Assembly: GCA_003116995.1 (NCBI GenBank)
Contig: BDSL01000096.1
Location: 248,001 to 312,000 of the forward strand
Origin: Yamagishiella unicocca
Lineage: Eukaryota; Chlorophyta; Chlorophyceae; Chlamydomonadales; Volvocaceae
Direction of reading: 5' to 3'
Length of the DNA: 64,000 nt
This document shows positions 20,788 through 34,249 of this stretch, piece by piece. The notes under the pieces were generated by a model. That model saw only the letters and a list, made by a program, of their open reading frames with translations. It was not told where the DNA came from and did not search any database. A program made the position numbers and the translations under genes. Position 1 is the stretch's first letter. Each line of letters starts with the position of its first letter.

Positions 20788-22245
20788 GGTGGTGTGGCGG
20801 TAGGGAGCAGGTGGTGTGGTGGTGGGGAGCAGGTGGGGGCCAGGAGTGGTGGGGAGGGTGGGGGGAAGCCTCCAGCAGTAAGTAGAGCCGTGGCGTTTGT
20901 GTTTCTTCACTCGGCAGCAGCGAACTGTAGGAGGAGAGGGGTGCCATCCAGGTCCTCGTGATGCCCCCTTGCTCCGTCCTGAATCCAAATGACGACCTCT
21001 GCAGATAGCTCCGTCAGACAGCTCCGTCCTGGGTGGCGGGCGCAACATAGTGGGCGGTTGATTGGGGCAGCAGCCTACGCCGTGAACGCGTGCCTGCTGC
21101 CGTACGTATATGCCGCACGTGGACGGCACGCGCCTGCCGTACGTGCAGCCGGCGGGCAGTGAGCTGGAGGCGATGCTGGAGGTCCAGCGGCATGTCGGCT
21201 GTCAAGTAGCGACGGAGGCGGATACGGGCTGGCAGTGGTGACCACGACGTTGGTTAGCGGGCGGCGGCGGCAGCTGGCTGCCGCCGCCAGGTAGACCGGC
21301 GAGGTGGAGCTCTCTTGTACGGTAACCTGCGACACGCCAGGTGCGCTCCCAAGTTCGTAGCGCAGTACTCGTACGTAGCTGATGACGTAGGGTGGGCGGG
21401 CTCGGGCGATGCAGGGCGGGCGCGGGGCAGGGGTGCAAAACGACCCCCCCGGGGGTAGGGGGGTGGAGGAGGAGGGTGCATGTAGCAGTAGTTGGTGGCG
21501 GTTCATCTTAGCGACGGTGGTCGAATATAGGCGCGAGGGTCGGGCGACAAATGTAAAGTAGGGTATACAGGTATGTAAAGCAGGGTACACAGGTGACGGC
21601 AGCAGTGGTAGGTTCTACGTGGCCAGGGTCGGAGGGGCCGGGAGAACGGGCGGAGCAAGGCATCCGCTGCACCGAAGGCTGGATTACACGGCTGTGAGGA
21701 AGCAGGCTGCTGAAGACAACCGGCTGTAAACATATGGCTGGGGGGCTGGACGTACGCTGAAGGGCTGGCTGAGCGGTGCAGCAGACACCTTGCCCCACCC
21801 GATCCTCCACGACACCCGCGCGAGGTGCGAGCGAGTCAGAGCGCGCTCTGTCACCATGCAAGGTAGCGAGCAGCAACAGGCGGTATCCTACTATTTGTGG
21901 CACCCAAATCCGGCCTGACGACGGGCTGCTGCCCAATAAGCGTAGGTCGGTGCCCGGACCCGCCTTTGCCGCGGGCCTGCATACCGGTACCCTGCCCTCG
22001 CTCACCTACCTGCTGCAACTGATCACTAGAATTCCAGGGAGACTAGGACGGCTGCTGGCGACACTTGAGAGTGCGCCGCTGCCGTACACCACATGGGGTC
22101 CTACGGGAGGAAGGGGAAACGTGGCGGGGCAGGGGAGGGGAACGAAAGGACGACTCAGGACCCGAAGTACCAGCAGAGAGGAAATGCGATGCGATGTGTC
22201 CCATACGTAACACACGAAACACCTCACAAAGGCAGGACCAGCCGA
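20788..22245. repeat. Inner 1.46-kb direct repeat, left copy
   Basis: Nearly identical to 48871-50333 in the same orientation, and it directly abuts the left end of the minisatellite. It starts with a short GGTGGTGTGGTGG minisatellite (about 2 units here, 4 in the right copy). It carries a ~31-bp insertion near 21070 that the right copy lacks. A 43-codon + ORF (21110-21241) is preserved in both copies and reads plausibly (LPYVQPAGSELEAM), but no family was recognised. The last ~190 bases are one copy of the 243-bp satellite unit found in tandem at 50138-50953. Confidence 0.9.
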
Positions 22246-22260
22246 CGGTGAAACGAACGG

Positions 22261-25200
22261 GCGGCGCCGGGCTGGGCGGCTCGGGCGACGGCGGCGCAGG
22301 CGAGGGCGGCGCCGGGCTGGGCGGCTCGGGCGACGGAGGCTGCGGCGAGGGCGGCACCAGGTTGGGCGGGACGGCGGCGCAGGTCTGGGCGGCTCGACTG
22401 GGCGGCTCGGGCGACGGCGGCGAAGGCGAGGGTGGCGCCAGGATGGGCGGCTCGGGCGACGGCGGCGCAGGCGAGGGAGGCGCCGGGCTGGGCGGCTCAA
22501 GCGACGGTGGCGCAGGTGAGAGCGGCGCCGGGCTGGGCGGCGCCGGGCTGGGCGGCTGCGGCGACGGCGGCGCAGGCGAGGGTGGCGCCAGGATGGGCGG
22601 CTCGGGCGACGGCAGCGCAGGCGACGGCGGCGCAGGCGAGGGCGGCGCCAGGATGGGCGGCTCGGGCGACGGCGGCGATGACAAGGGCGGTGCTGGGCTG
22701 GGCGGCGCTGGGCTGGGCGTCTGCAGCGACGGTGGCGAAGGCGAAGGCGGCTGCGGCGAGGGCGGCGCCGGGCTGGGCGGCTCAGGCGACGGCGGCGCAG
22801 GCGAGGGCGGCGCCAGGCTGGGCGGCGCTGGGCTGGGCGTCTGCAGCGACGGTGGCGAAGGCGAAGGCGGCTGCGGCGAGGGCGGCGCCGGGCTGGGCGG
22901 CTCAGGCGACGGCGGCGCAGGCGAGGGCGGCGCCGGGTTGCGCGGCTCGGGCGATGGCGGCTGAGGCGAGGGCGGCGCCGGGCTGGGCGGCTCAGGCGAC
23001 GGCGGCGAAGGCGAGAGCGGCGCCGGGCTGGGCGGCTCAGGCGACGGAGGTGAAGGCGAGGGCGGCGCCGGGCTGGGCGGCGCCGGGCTGGGCGGCTCAG
23101 GCGACTGCGGCTGAGGCGAGGGCGGCGCCGGCGAGGGCGGCGCCGGGCTGGGCGGCTGAAGCGACGGCGGCGCAGGCGAGGGCGGCGCCGGGCTGGGCGG
23201 CTCGGGCGACGGCGGCTGAGGCGAGGGCGGCGCCGGGCTGGGCGGCGCCGGGCTGGGCGGCTCAGGCGACGGCGGCTGCATTGAGGGCGACGCCAGGATG
23301 AGCGGCTCGGGCGACGGAGGTGAAGGCGAGGGCGGCAGCGGGCTGGGCGGCTCAGGCGACGGAGGTGAAGGCGAGGGCGGCGCCGGGCTGGGCGGCGCCG
23401 GGCTGGGCGGCTCAAGCGACTGCGGCTGAGGCGAGGGCGGCGCCGGGCTGGGCGGCTCGGGCGACGGCGGCTGCATTGAGGGCGACGCCAGGATGGGCGG
23501 CTCAGGTGACGGAGGTGAAGGCGAGGGCGGCGGCGGGCTGGGCGGCTCAGGCGACGGAGGTGAAGGCGAGGGCGGTGCCGAGCTGGGCGGCGGCGGGCTG
23601 GGCGGCGCCGGGCTGGGCGGCTCAGGCGACTGCGGCTGAGGCGAGGGCGGCGCCGGGCTGGGCGGCTCGGGCGACGGCGGCTGCATTGAGGGCGACGCCA
23701 GGATGGGCGGCTCAGGCGACGGAGGTGAAGGCGAGGGCGGCGGCGGGCTGGGCGGCTCAGGCGACGGAGGTGAAGGCGAGGGCGGCGCCGAGCTGGGCGG
23801 CGCCGGGCTGGGCGGATCAGGCGACGGCGGCTGTTGCGAGGGCGGCGCCAGGCTGTGCGGCGCTGGGTTGGGCGTCTGCAGCGACGGTGACAAAGGCGAA
23901 GGCGGCTGAGGCGAGGGCGGCGCCGGGCTGGGCGGCTCAGGCGACGGAGGTGAAGGCGAGGGCGACGCCAGGATGGGCGGGTCAGGCGACGGAGGTGAAG
24001 GCGAGGGCGGCGGCGGGCTGGGCGGCTCAGGCGACGGAGGTGAAGGCGAGGGCGGCGCCGGGCTGGGCGGCGCCGGGCTGGGCGGCTCAGGCGACGGCGG
24101 CTGTTGCGAGGGCGGCGCCAGGCTGTGCGGCGCTGGGTTGGGCGTCTGCAGCGACGGTGACAAAGGCGACGGCGGCTCAGGCGACGGCGGCTCAGGCGAC
24201 GGCGGCGAAGGCGAGGGCGGCGCCGGGCTGGGTGGCTCAGGCGACGGCGGCGAAGGCGAGGGCGGCGCCGGGCTGGGCGGCTCAGGCGACGTCAGCTGAG
24301 GCGAGGGCGGCGACGAGAGAGCTGAGGCGAGGGATGGGCGGCTCAGGCGACGGCGGCTCAGGCGAGGGCGGCGCCGGGCTGGGCGGCTGCGGCGACAGCG
24401 GTGCAGGCGAGGGCGGCGCCGGGCTGGGCGGCTCTGGCGACGGCGGCGAAGGCGAGGGCGGTGCAGGCGAGGGCGGCGCCGGGCTGGGCGGCGCCGGCCT
24501 GGGCGGCTCAGGCGACGGCGGCGAAGGCGAGAGCGGCGCCGGGCTGGGCGGCTCGGGCGACGGCGGCTGCGGCGAGGGCGGCACCAGGTTGGGCGGGACG
24601 GCGGCGCAGGTCTGGGCGGCTCGACTGGGCGGCTCGGGCGACGGCGGCGAAGGCGAGGGTGGCGCCAGGATGGGCGGCTCGGGCGACGGCGGCGCAGGCG
24701 AGGGAGGCGCCGGGCTGGGCGGCTCAAGCGACGGTGGCGCAGGTGAGAGCGGCGCCGGGCTGGGCGGCGCCGGGCTGGGCGGCTGCGGCGACGGCGGCGC
24801 AGGCGAGGGTGGCGCCAGGATGGGCGGCTCGGGCGACGGCAGCGCAGGCGACGGCGGCGCAGGCGAGGGCGGCGCCAGGATGGGCGGCTCGGGCGACGGC
24901 GGCGATGACAAGGGCGGTGCTGGGCTGGGCGGCGCTGGGCTGGGCGTCTGCAGCGACGGTGGCGAAGGCGAAGGCGGCTGCGGCGAGGGCGGCGCCGGGC
25001 TGGGCGGCTCAGGCGACGGCGGCGCAGGCGAGGGCGGCGCCAGGCTGGGCGGCGCTGGGCTGGGCGTCTGCAGCGACGGTGGCGAAGGCGAAGGCGGCTG
25101 CGGCGAGGGCGGCGCCGGGCTGGGCGGCTCAGGCGACGGCGGCGCAGGCGAGGGCGGCGCCGGGTTGCGCGGCTCGGGCGATGGCGGCTGAGGCGAGGGC

Positions 25201-26500
25201 GGCGCCGGGCTGGGCGGCTCAGGCGACGGCGGCGAAGGCGAGGGCGGTGCAGGCGAGGGCGGCGCCGGGCTGGGCGGCGCCGGCCTGGGCGGCTCAGGCG
25301 AAGGCGGCGAAGGCGAGAGCGGCGCCGGGCTGGGCGGCTCGGGCGACGGAGGTGAAGGCAAGGGCGGCGGCGGGCTGGGCGGCTCAGGCGACGGAGGTGA
25401 AGGCGAGGGCGGCGCCGGGCTGGGCGGCGCCGGGCTGGGCGGCTCAGGCGACTGCGGCTGAGGCGAGGGCGGCGCCGGCGAGGGCGGCGCCGGGCTGGGC
25501 GGCTGAAGCGACGGCGGCGCAGGCGAGGGCGGCGCCGGGCTGGGCGGCTCGGGCGACGGCGGCTGAGGCGAGGGCGGCGCCGGGCTGGGCGGCGCCGGGC
25601 TGGGCGGCTCAGGCGACGGCGGCTGCATTGAGGGCGACGCCAGGATGAGCGGCTCGGGCGACGGAGGTGAAGGCGAGGGCGGCAGCGGGCTGGGCGGCTC
25701 AGGCGACGGAGGTGAAGGCGAGGGCGGCGCCGAGCTGGGCGGCGCCGGGCTGGGCGGCTCAAGCGACTGCGGCTGAGGCGAGGGCGGCGCCGGGCTGGGC
25801 GGCTCGGGCGACGGCGGCTGCATTGAGGGCGACGCCAGGATGGGCGGCTCAGGTGACGGAGGTGAAGGCGAGGGCGGCGGCGGGCTGGGCGGCTCAGGCG
25901 ACGGAGGTGAAGGCGAGGGCGGTGCCGAGCTGGGCGGCGGCGGGCTGGGCGGCGCCGGGCTGGGCGGCTCAGGCGACTGCGGCTGAGGCGAGGGCGGCGC
26001 CGGGCTGGGCGGCTCGGGCGACGGCGGCTGCATTGAGGGCGACGCCAGGATGGGCGGCTCAGGCGACGGAGGTGAAGGCGAGGGCGGCGGCGGGCTGGGC
26101 GGCTCAGGCGACGGAGGTGAAGGCGAGGGCGGCGCCGAGCTGGGCGGCGCCGGGCTGGGCGGATCAGGCGACGGCGGCTGTTGCGAGGGCGGCGCCAGGC
26201 TGTGCGACGCTGGGTTGGGCGTCTGCAGCGACGGTGACAAAGGCGAAGGCGGCTGAGGCGAGGGCGGCGCCGGGCTGGGCGGCTCAGGCGACGGAGGTGA
26301 AGGCGAGGGCGACGCCAGGATGGGCGGGTCAGGCGACGGAGGTGAAGGCGAGGGCGGCGGCGGGCTGGGCGGCTCAGGCGACGGAGGTGAAGGCGAGGGC
26401 GGCGCCGAGCTGGGCGGCGCCGGGCTGGGCGGATCAGGCGACGGCGGCTGTTGCGAGGGCGGCGCCAGGCTGTGCGACGCTGGGCTGGGCGTCTGCAGCG
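22261..26500. repeat. ~2.2-2.35-kb tandem segmental duplication within the array
   Basis: The diagnostic GCACCAGGTTGGGCGGGACG variant at ~22352 recurs at ~24581 (offset 2229). From ~23281 on, text recurs at an offset of 2347, the difference being extra 15-bp-type units in the second copy near 25230-25330. Confidence 0.8.
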
Positions 26501-27199
26501 ACGGTGGCGAAGGCGAAGGCGGCTGCGGCGAGGGCGGCGCCGGGCTGGGCGGCTCAGGCGACGGCGGCTGTTGCGAGGGCGGCGCCAGGCTGTGCGGCGC
26601 TGGGTTGGGCGTCTGCAGCGACGGTGACAAAGGCGACGGCGGCTCAGGCGACGGCGGCTCAGGCGACGTCGGCGCAGGCGAGGGCGCCGCCGGGCTGGGC
26701 GGCTCAGGCGACGGCGGCGAAGGCGAGGGCGGCGCCGGGCTGGGCGGCTCAGGCGACGTCAGCTGAGGCGAGGGCGGCGACGAGAGAGCTGAGGCGAGGG
26801 ATGGGCGGCTCAGGCGACGGCGGCTCAGGCGAGGGCGGCGCCGGGCTGGGCGGCGCCGGGCTGGGCGGCTGCGGCGACAGCGGTGCAGGCGAGGGCGGCG
26901 CCGGGCTGGGCGGCTCTGGCGACGGCGGCGAAGGCGAGGGCGGTGCAGGCGAGGGCGGCGCCGGGCTGGGCGGCGCCGGCCTGGGCGGCTCAGGCGACGG
27001 CGGCGAAGGCGAGAGCGGCGCCGGGCTGGGCGGCTCGGGCGACGGCGGCTAAGGCGAGGGCGGCGCCGGGCTGGGCGGCGCCGGGCTGGGCGGCAGCGGC
27101 GACGGCGGCTGCATTGAGGGCGACGCCAGGATGGGCGGCTCAGGCGACGGAGGTGAAGGCGAGGGCGGCGCCGGGCTTGGCGGCGCCGGGCTGGGCGGC

Positions 27200-30100
27200 A
27201 GCGGCTACGGCGGCTGTTGCGAGGGCGGCGCCAGGCTGTGCGGCGCTGGGTTGGGCGTCTGCAGCGACGGTGACAAAGGCGAAGGCGGCTGAGGCGAGGG
27301 CGGCGCCGGGCTGGGCGGCTCTAGCGACTGCGGCTGAGGCGAGGGCGGCGCCGGGCTGGGCGGCTCGGGCGACGTCGGCTGCATTGAGGGCGACGCCAGG
27401 ATGGGTGGCTCAGGCGACGGAGGTGAAGGCGAGGGCGGCGGCGGGCTGGGCGGCTCAGGCGATGGAGGTGAAGGCGAGGGCGGCGCCGGGCTGGGCGGCT
27501 CAGGCGACGGCGGCTCAGGCGACGGCGGCGCCGGGCTGGGCGGCTCAGGCGACGGCGGCTCAGGCGACGTCGGCGCAGGCGAGGGCGCCGCCGGGCTGGG
27601 CGGCTCAGGCGACGGCGGCGAAGGCGAGGGCGGCGCCGGGCTGGGCGGCTCAGGCGACGTCAGCTGAGGCGAGGGCGGCGACAAGAGAGCTGAGGCGAGG
27701 GATGGGCGGCTCAGGCGACGGCGGTGAGGGCGAGGGCGGCGCCGGGCTGGGCGGCGCCGGGCTGGGCGGCTCAGGCGACGGCGGCTGATTCGAGGGCGGC
27801 GCCAGGCTGTGCGGCGCTGGGTTGGGCGTCTGCAGCGACGGTGACAAAGGCGAAGGCGGCGAAGGCGAGGGCGGCGCCGGGCTGGGCGGCTCAGGCGACG
27901 TCAGCTGAGGCGAGGGCGGCGACGAGAGAGCTGAGGCGAGGGATGGGCGGCTCAGGCGACGGCGGTGAAGGCGAGGGCGGCGCCGGGCTGGGCGGCGCCG
28001 GGCTGGGCGGCTCAGGCGACGGCGGCTGATGCGAGGGCGGCGCCAGGCTGTGCGGCGCTGGGTTAGGCATCTGCAGCGACGGTGACAAAGGCGAAGGCGG
28101 CGAAGGCGAGGGCGGCGCCGGGCTGGGCGGCTCAGGCGACGGAGGTAAAGGCGAGGGCGGCGCGGGTCTGGGCGGCGCCGGGCTGGGCGGCAGCGGCGAC
28201 GGCGTCGAAGGCGAGGGCGGTGCAGGCGAGGGCGGCGCCGGGCTGGGCGGCTCAGGCGACTGCGGCTGAGGCGAGGGCGGCGCCGGGCTGGGCGGCTCGG
28301 GCGACGGCGGCTGCATTGAGGGCGACGCCAGGATGGGCGGCTCAGGCGACGGAGGTGAAGGCGAGGGCGGCGGCGGGCTGGGCGGCTCAGGCGACGGAGG
28401 TGAAGGCGAGGGCGGCGCCGGGCTGGGCGGCGCCGGGCTGGGCGGCTCAGGCGACGGCGGCTGTTCCGAGGGCGGCGCCAGGCTGTGCGGCGCTGGATTG
28501 GGCGTCTGCAGCGACGGTGACAAAGGCGAAGGCGGCGAAGGCGAGGGCGGCGCCGGGCTGGGCGGCTGCGGCGACAGCGGTGCAGGCGAGGGCGGCGCCG
28601 GGCTGGGCGGCTCAGGCGACGGAGGTGAAGGCGAGGGCGGCGCGGGTCTGGGCGGCGCCGGGCTGGGCGGCAGCGGCGACGGCGTCGAAGGCGAGGGCGG
28701 TGCAGGAGAGGGCGGCGACGGCGTCGAAGGCGAGGGCGGTGCAGGCGAGGGCGGCGCCGGGCTGGGCGGCTCAGGCGACTGCGGCTGAGGCGAGGGCGGC
28801 GCCGGGCTGGGCGGCTCGGGCGACGGCGGCTGCATTGAGGGCGACGCCAGGATGAGCGGCTCGGGCGACGGAGGTGAAGGCAAGGGCGGTGGCGGGCTGG
28901 GCGGCTCAGGCGACGGAGGTGAAGGCGAGGGCGGCGCAGGGCTGGGCGGCGCCGGGCTGGGCGGCTCAGGCGACTGCGGCTGAGGCGAGGGCGGCGCTGG
29001 GCTGGGCGGCTCGGGCGACGGCGGCTGCATTGAGGGCGACGCCAGGATGGGCGGCTCAGGCGACGGAGGTGAAGGCAAGGGCGGCGCCGGGCTGGGCGAC
29101 AGCGGCGACGGCGTCGAAGGCGAGGGCGGTGCAGGCGAGGGCGGCGCCGGGCTGGGCGGCTCAGGCGACTGCGGCTGAGGCGAGGGCGGCGCTGGGCTGG
29201 GCGGCTCGGGCGACGGCGGCTGCATTGAGGGCGACGCCAGGATGGGCGGCTCAGGCGACGGAGGTGAAGGCAAGGGCGGCGCCGGGCTGGGCGGCAGCGG
29301 CGACGGCGTCGAAGGCGAGGGCGGTGCAGGCGAGGGCGGCGCCGGGCTGGGCGGCTCAGGCGACTGCGGCTGAGGCGAGGGCGGCGCCGGGCTGGGCGGC
29401 TCGGGCGTCGGCGGCTGCATTGAGGGCGACGCCAGGATGGGCGGCTCAGGCGACGGAGGTGAAGGCAAGGGCGGCGGCGGGCTGGGCGGCTCAGGCGACG
29501 GAGGTGAAGGCGAGGGCGGCGCCGGGCTGGGCGGCGCCGGGCTGGGCGGCGCCGGGCTGGGCGGCTCAGGCGACTGCGGCTGAGGCGAGGGCGGCGCCGG
29601 GTTGGGCGGCTCGGGCGACGGCGGCTGCATTGAGGGCGACGCCAGGATGGGCGGCTCAGGCGACGGAGGTGAAGGCAAGGGCGGCGGCGGGCTGGGCGGC
29701 TCAGGCGATGGAGGTGAAGGCGAGGGCGGCGCCAGGCTGTGCGGCGCTGGATTGGGCGTCTGCAGCGACGGTGACAAAGGCGAAGGCGGCGAAGGCGAGG
29801 GCGGCGCCGGGCTGGGCGGCTGCGGCGACAGCGGTGCAGGCGAGGGCGGCGCCGGGCTGGGCGGCTCAGGCGACGGAGGTGAAGGCGAGGGCGGCGCGGG
29901 TCTGGGCGGCGCCGGGCTGGGCGGCTCAGGCGACGGAGGTAAAGGCGAGGGCGGCGCCAGGCTGGGCGGCGCTGGGTTGGGTGTCTGCAGCGACGGTGAC
30001 AAAGGCGAAGGCGGCGAAGGCGAGGGCGGCGCCGGGCTGGGCGGCTGCGGCGACAGCGGTGCAGGCGAGGGCGGCGCCGGGCTGGGCGGCTCAGGCGACG

Positions 30101-33100
30101 GCGGCGAAGGCGAGAGCGGTGCAGGCGAGGGCGGCGCCGGGCTGGGCGGCTGAAGCAAAGGCGGCGCAGGCGAGGGCGGCGCCGGGCTGGGCGGCTCGGG
30201 CGACGGCGGCTGCATTGAGGGCGACGCCAGGATGGGCGGCTCAGGCGACGGAGGTGAAGGCGAGGGCGGCGGCGGGCTGGGCGGCTCAGGCGACGGAGGT
30301 GAAGGCGAGGGCGGCGCCGAGCTGGGCGGCGCCGGGCTGGGCGGATCAGGCGACGGCGGCTGTTGCGAGGGCGGCGCCAGGCTGTGCGGCGCTGGGTTGG
30401 GCGTCTGCAGCGACGGTGACAAAGGCGAAGGCGGCTGAGGCGAGGGCGGCGCCGGGCTGGGCGGCTCAAGCGACTGCGGCTGAGGCGAGGGCGGCGCCGG
30501 GCTGGGCGGCTCGGGCGACGTCGGCTGCATTGAGGGCGACGCCAGGATGGGTGGCTCAGGCGACGGAGGTGAAGGCGAGGGCGGCGGCGGGCTGGGCGGC
30601 TCAGGCGATGGAGGTGAAGGCGAGGGCGGCGCCGGGCTGGGCGGCTCAGGCGACGGCGGCTCAGGCGACGGCGGCGCCGGGCTGGGCGGCTCAGGCGACG
30701 GCGGCTCAGGCGACGTCGGCGCAGGCGAGGGCGCCGCCGGGCTGGGCGGCTGAGGCGACGGCGGCGAAGGCGAGGGCGGCGCCGGGCTGGGCGGCTCAGG
30801 CGACGTCAGCTGAGGCGAGGGCGGCGACAAGAGAGCTGAGGCGAGGGATGGGCGGCTCAGGCGACGGCGGTGAGGGCGAGGGCGGCGCCGGGCTGGGCGG
30901 CGCCGGGCTGGGCGGCTCAGGCGACGGCGGCTGATTCGAGGGCGGCGCCAGGCTGTGCGGCGCTGGGTTGGGCGTCTGCAGCGACGGTGACAAAGGCGAA
31001 GGCGGCGAAGGCGAGGGCGGCGCCGGGCTGGGCGGCTCAGGCGACGTCAGCTGAGGCGAGGGCGGCGACGAGAGAGCTGAGGCGAGGGATGGGCGGCTCA
31101 GGCGACGGCGGTGAAGGCGAGGGCGGCGCCGGGCTGGGCGGCGCCGGGCTGGGCGGCTCAGGCGACGGCGGCTGATGCGAGGGCGGCGCCAGGCTGTGCG
31201 GCGCTGGGTTAGGCATCTGCAGCGACGGTGACAAAGGCGAAGGCGGCGAAGGCGAGGGCGGCGCCGGGCTGGGCGGCTCAGGCGACGGAGGTAAAGGCGA
31301 GGGCGGCGCGGGTCTGGGCGGCGCCGGGCTGGGCGGCAGCGGCGACGGCGTCGAAGGCGAGGGCGGTGCAGGCGAGGGCGGCGCCGGGCTGGGCGGCTCA
31401 GGCGACTGCGGCTGAGGCGAGGGCGGCGCCGGGCTGGGCGGCTCGGGCGACGGCGGCTGCATTGAGGGCGACGCCAGGATGGGCGGCTCAGGCGACGGAG
31501 GTGAAGGCGAGGGCGGCGGCGGGCTGGGCGGCTCAGGCGACGGAGGTGAAGGCGAGGGCGGCGCCGGGCTGGGCGGCGCCGGGCTGGGCGGCTCAGGCGA
31601 CGGCGGCTGTTCCGAGGGCGGCGCCAGGCTGTGCGGCGCTGGATTGGGCGTCTGCAGCGACGGTGACAAAGGCGAAGGCGGCGAAGGCGAGGGCGGCGCC
31701 GGGCTGGGCGGCTGCGGCGACAGCGGTGCAGGCGAGGGCGGCGCCGGGCTGGGCGGCTCAGGCGACGGAGGTGAAGGCGAGGGCGGCGCGGGTCTGGGCG
31801 GCGCCGGGCTGGGCGGCAGCGGCGACGGCGTCGAAGGCGAGGGCGGTGCAGGAGAGGGCGGCGACGGCGTCGAAGGCGAGGGCGGTGCAGGCGAGGGCGG
31901 CGCCGGGCTGGGCGGCTCAGGCGACTGCGGCTGAGGCGAGGGCGGCGCCGGGCTGGGCGGCTCGGGCGACGGCGGCTGCATTGAGGGCGACGCCAGGATG
32001 AGCGGCTCGGGCGACGGAGGTGAAGGCAAGGGCGGTGGCGGGCTGGGCGGCTCAGGCGACGGAGGTGAAGGCGAGGGCGGCGCAGGGCTGGGCGGCGCCG
32101 GGCTGGGCGGCTCAGGCGACTGCGGCTGAGGCGAGGGCGGCGCTGGGCTGGGCGGCTCGGGCGACGGCGGCTGCATTGAGGGCGACGCCAGGATGGGCGG
32201 CTCAGGCGACGGAGGTGAAGGCAAGGGCGGCGCCGGGCTGGGCGACAGCGGCGACGGCGTCGAAGGCGAGGGCGGTGCAGGCGAGGGCGGCGCCGGGCTG
32301 GGCGGCTCAGGCGACTGCGGCTGAGGCGAGGGCGGCGCTGGGCTGGGCGGCTCGGGCGACGGCGGCTGCATTGAGGGCGACGCCAGGATGGGCGGCTCAG
32401 GCGACGGAGGTGAAGGCAAGGGCGGCGCCGGGCTGGGCGGCAGCGGCGACGGCGTCGAAGGCGAGGGCGGTGCAGGCGAGGGCGGCGCCGGGCTGGGCGG
32501 CTCAGGCGACTGCGGCTGAGGCGAGGGCGGCGCCGGGCTGGGCGGCTCGGGCGTCGGCGGCTGCATTGAGGGCGACGCCAGGATGGGCGGCTCAGGCGAC
32601 GGAGGTGAAGGCAAGGGCGGCGGCGGGCTGGGCGGCTCAGGCGACGGAGGTGAAGGCGAGGGCGGCGCCGGGCTGGGCGGCGCCGGGCTGGGCGGCGCCG
32701 GGCTGGGCGGCTCAGGCGACTGCGGCTGAGGCGAGGGCGGCGCCGGGTTGGGCGGCTCGGGCGACGGCGGCTGCATTGAGGGCGACGCCAGGATGGGCGG
32801 CTCAGGCGACGGAGGTGAAGGCAAGGGCGGCGGCGGGCTGGGCGGCTCAGGCGATGGAGGTGAAGGCGAGGGCGGCGCCAGGCTGTGCGGCGCTGGATTG
32901 GGCGTCTGCAGCGACGGTGACAAAGGCGAAGGCGGCGAAGGCGAGGGCGGCGCCGGGCTGGGCGGCTGCGGCGACAGCGGTGCAGGCGAGGGCGGCGCCG
33001 GGCTGGGCGGCTCAGGCGACGGAGGTGAAGGCGAGGGCGGCGCGGGTCTGGGCGGCGCCGGGCTGGGCGGCTCAGGCGACGGAGGTAAAGGCGAGGGCGG

Positions 33101-33130
33101 CGCCAGGCTGGGCGGCGCTGGGTTGGGTGT
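27200..33130. repeat. 3146-bp tandem segmental duplication within the array
   Basis: Text from ~27200 to ~29990 recurs at a constant offset of 3146 bases up to ~33130, with very few substitutions (one is CTCTAGCGA versus CTCAAGCGA). It includes two linker copies per unit. A shorter copy of its beginning appears again near 39630 and 42146. Confidence 0.85.
27891..30830 (-). other. Longest uninterrupted P-P-S-P-x reading block (979 codons)
   Basis: On the minus strand this block reads [19 protein letters not shown] sequence throughout and ends in the recurring tail [16 protein letters not shown] then TGA. Its opening codon is TTG rather than ATG, although in-frame ATG codons occur in the SMQPPSP variants. 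Comparable blocks of about 600 to 800 codons lie at 24282-26630, 31037-33403, 34718-36727 and 46033-48042. If translated it would be an extended polyproline-type glycoprotein stalk. There is no proof of transcription. Confidence 0.25.
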
Positions 33131-34249
33131 CTGCAGCAACGGTGGCAAAGGCGAAGGCGGCGAAGGCGAGGGCGGCACAGGGCTGGGCGGCTCAGGCGAC
33201 TGCGGCTGAGGCGAGGGCGGCGCCGGGCTGGGCGGCTCGGGCGACGGCGGCTGCATTGAGGGCGACGCCAGGATGGGCGGCTCAGGCGACGGAGGTGAAG
33301 GCAAGGGCGGCGGCGGGCTGGGCGGCTCAGGCGACGGAGGTGAAGGCGAGGGCGGCGCCAGGCTGTGCGGCGCTGGATTGGGCGTCTGCAGCGACGGTGA
33401 CAAAGGCGAAGGCGGCGAAGGCGAGGGCGGCGCCGGGCTGGGCGGCTGCGGCGACAGCGGTGCAGGCGAGGGCGGCGCCGGGCTGGGCGGCTCAGGCGAC
33501 GGAGGTGAAGGCGAGGGCGGCGCGGGTCTGGGCGGCGCCGGCTGGGCGGCTCAGGCGACGGAGGTAAAGGCGAGGGCGGCGCCAGGCTGGGCGGCGCTGG
33601 GTTGGGTGTCTGCAGCAACGGTGGCAAAGGCGAAGGCGGCGAAGGCGAGGCGGCACAGGGCTGGGCGGCTCAGGCGACTGCGGCTGAGGCGAGCGGCGCC
33701 GGGCTGGGCGGCTCGGGCGACGGCGGCTGCATTGAGGGCGACGCCAGGATGGGCGGCTCAGGCGACGGAGGTGAAGGCAAGGGCGGCGGCGGGCTGGGCG
33801 GCTCAGGCGACGGAGGTGAAGGCGAGGGCGGCGCCAGGCTGTGCGGCGCTGGATTGGGCGTCTGCAGCGACGGTGACAAAGGCGAAGGCGGCGAAGGCGA
33901 GGGCGGCGCCGGGCTGGGCGGCTGCGGCGACAGCGGTGCAGGCGAGGGCGGCGCCGGGCTGGGCGGCTCAGGCGACGGAGGTGAAGGCGAGGGCGGCGAA
34001 GGCGAGGGCGGCGCCGGGCTGGGCGGCTCAGGCGACGGAGGTAAAGGCGAGGGCGGCGCCAGGCTGGGCGGCGCTGGGTTGGGTGTCTGCAGCAACGGTG
34101 GCAAAGGCGAAGGCGGCGAAGGCGAGGGCGGCACAGGGCTGGGCGGCTCAGGCGACTGCGGCTGAGGCGAGGGCGGCGCCGGGCTGGGCGGCTCGGGCGA
34201 CGGCGGCTGCATTGAGGGCGACGCCAGGATGGGCGGCTCAGGCGACGGA

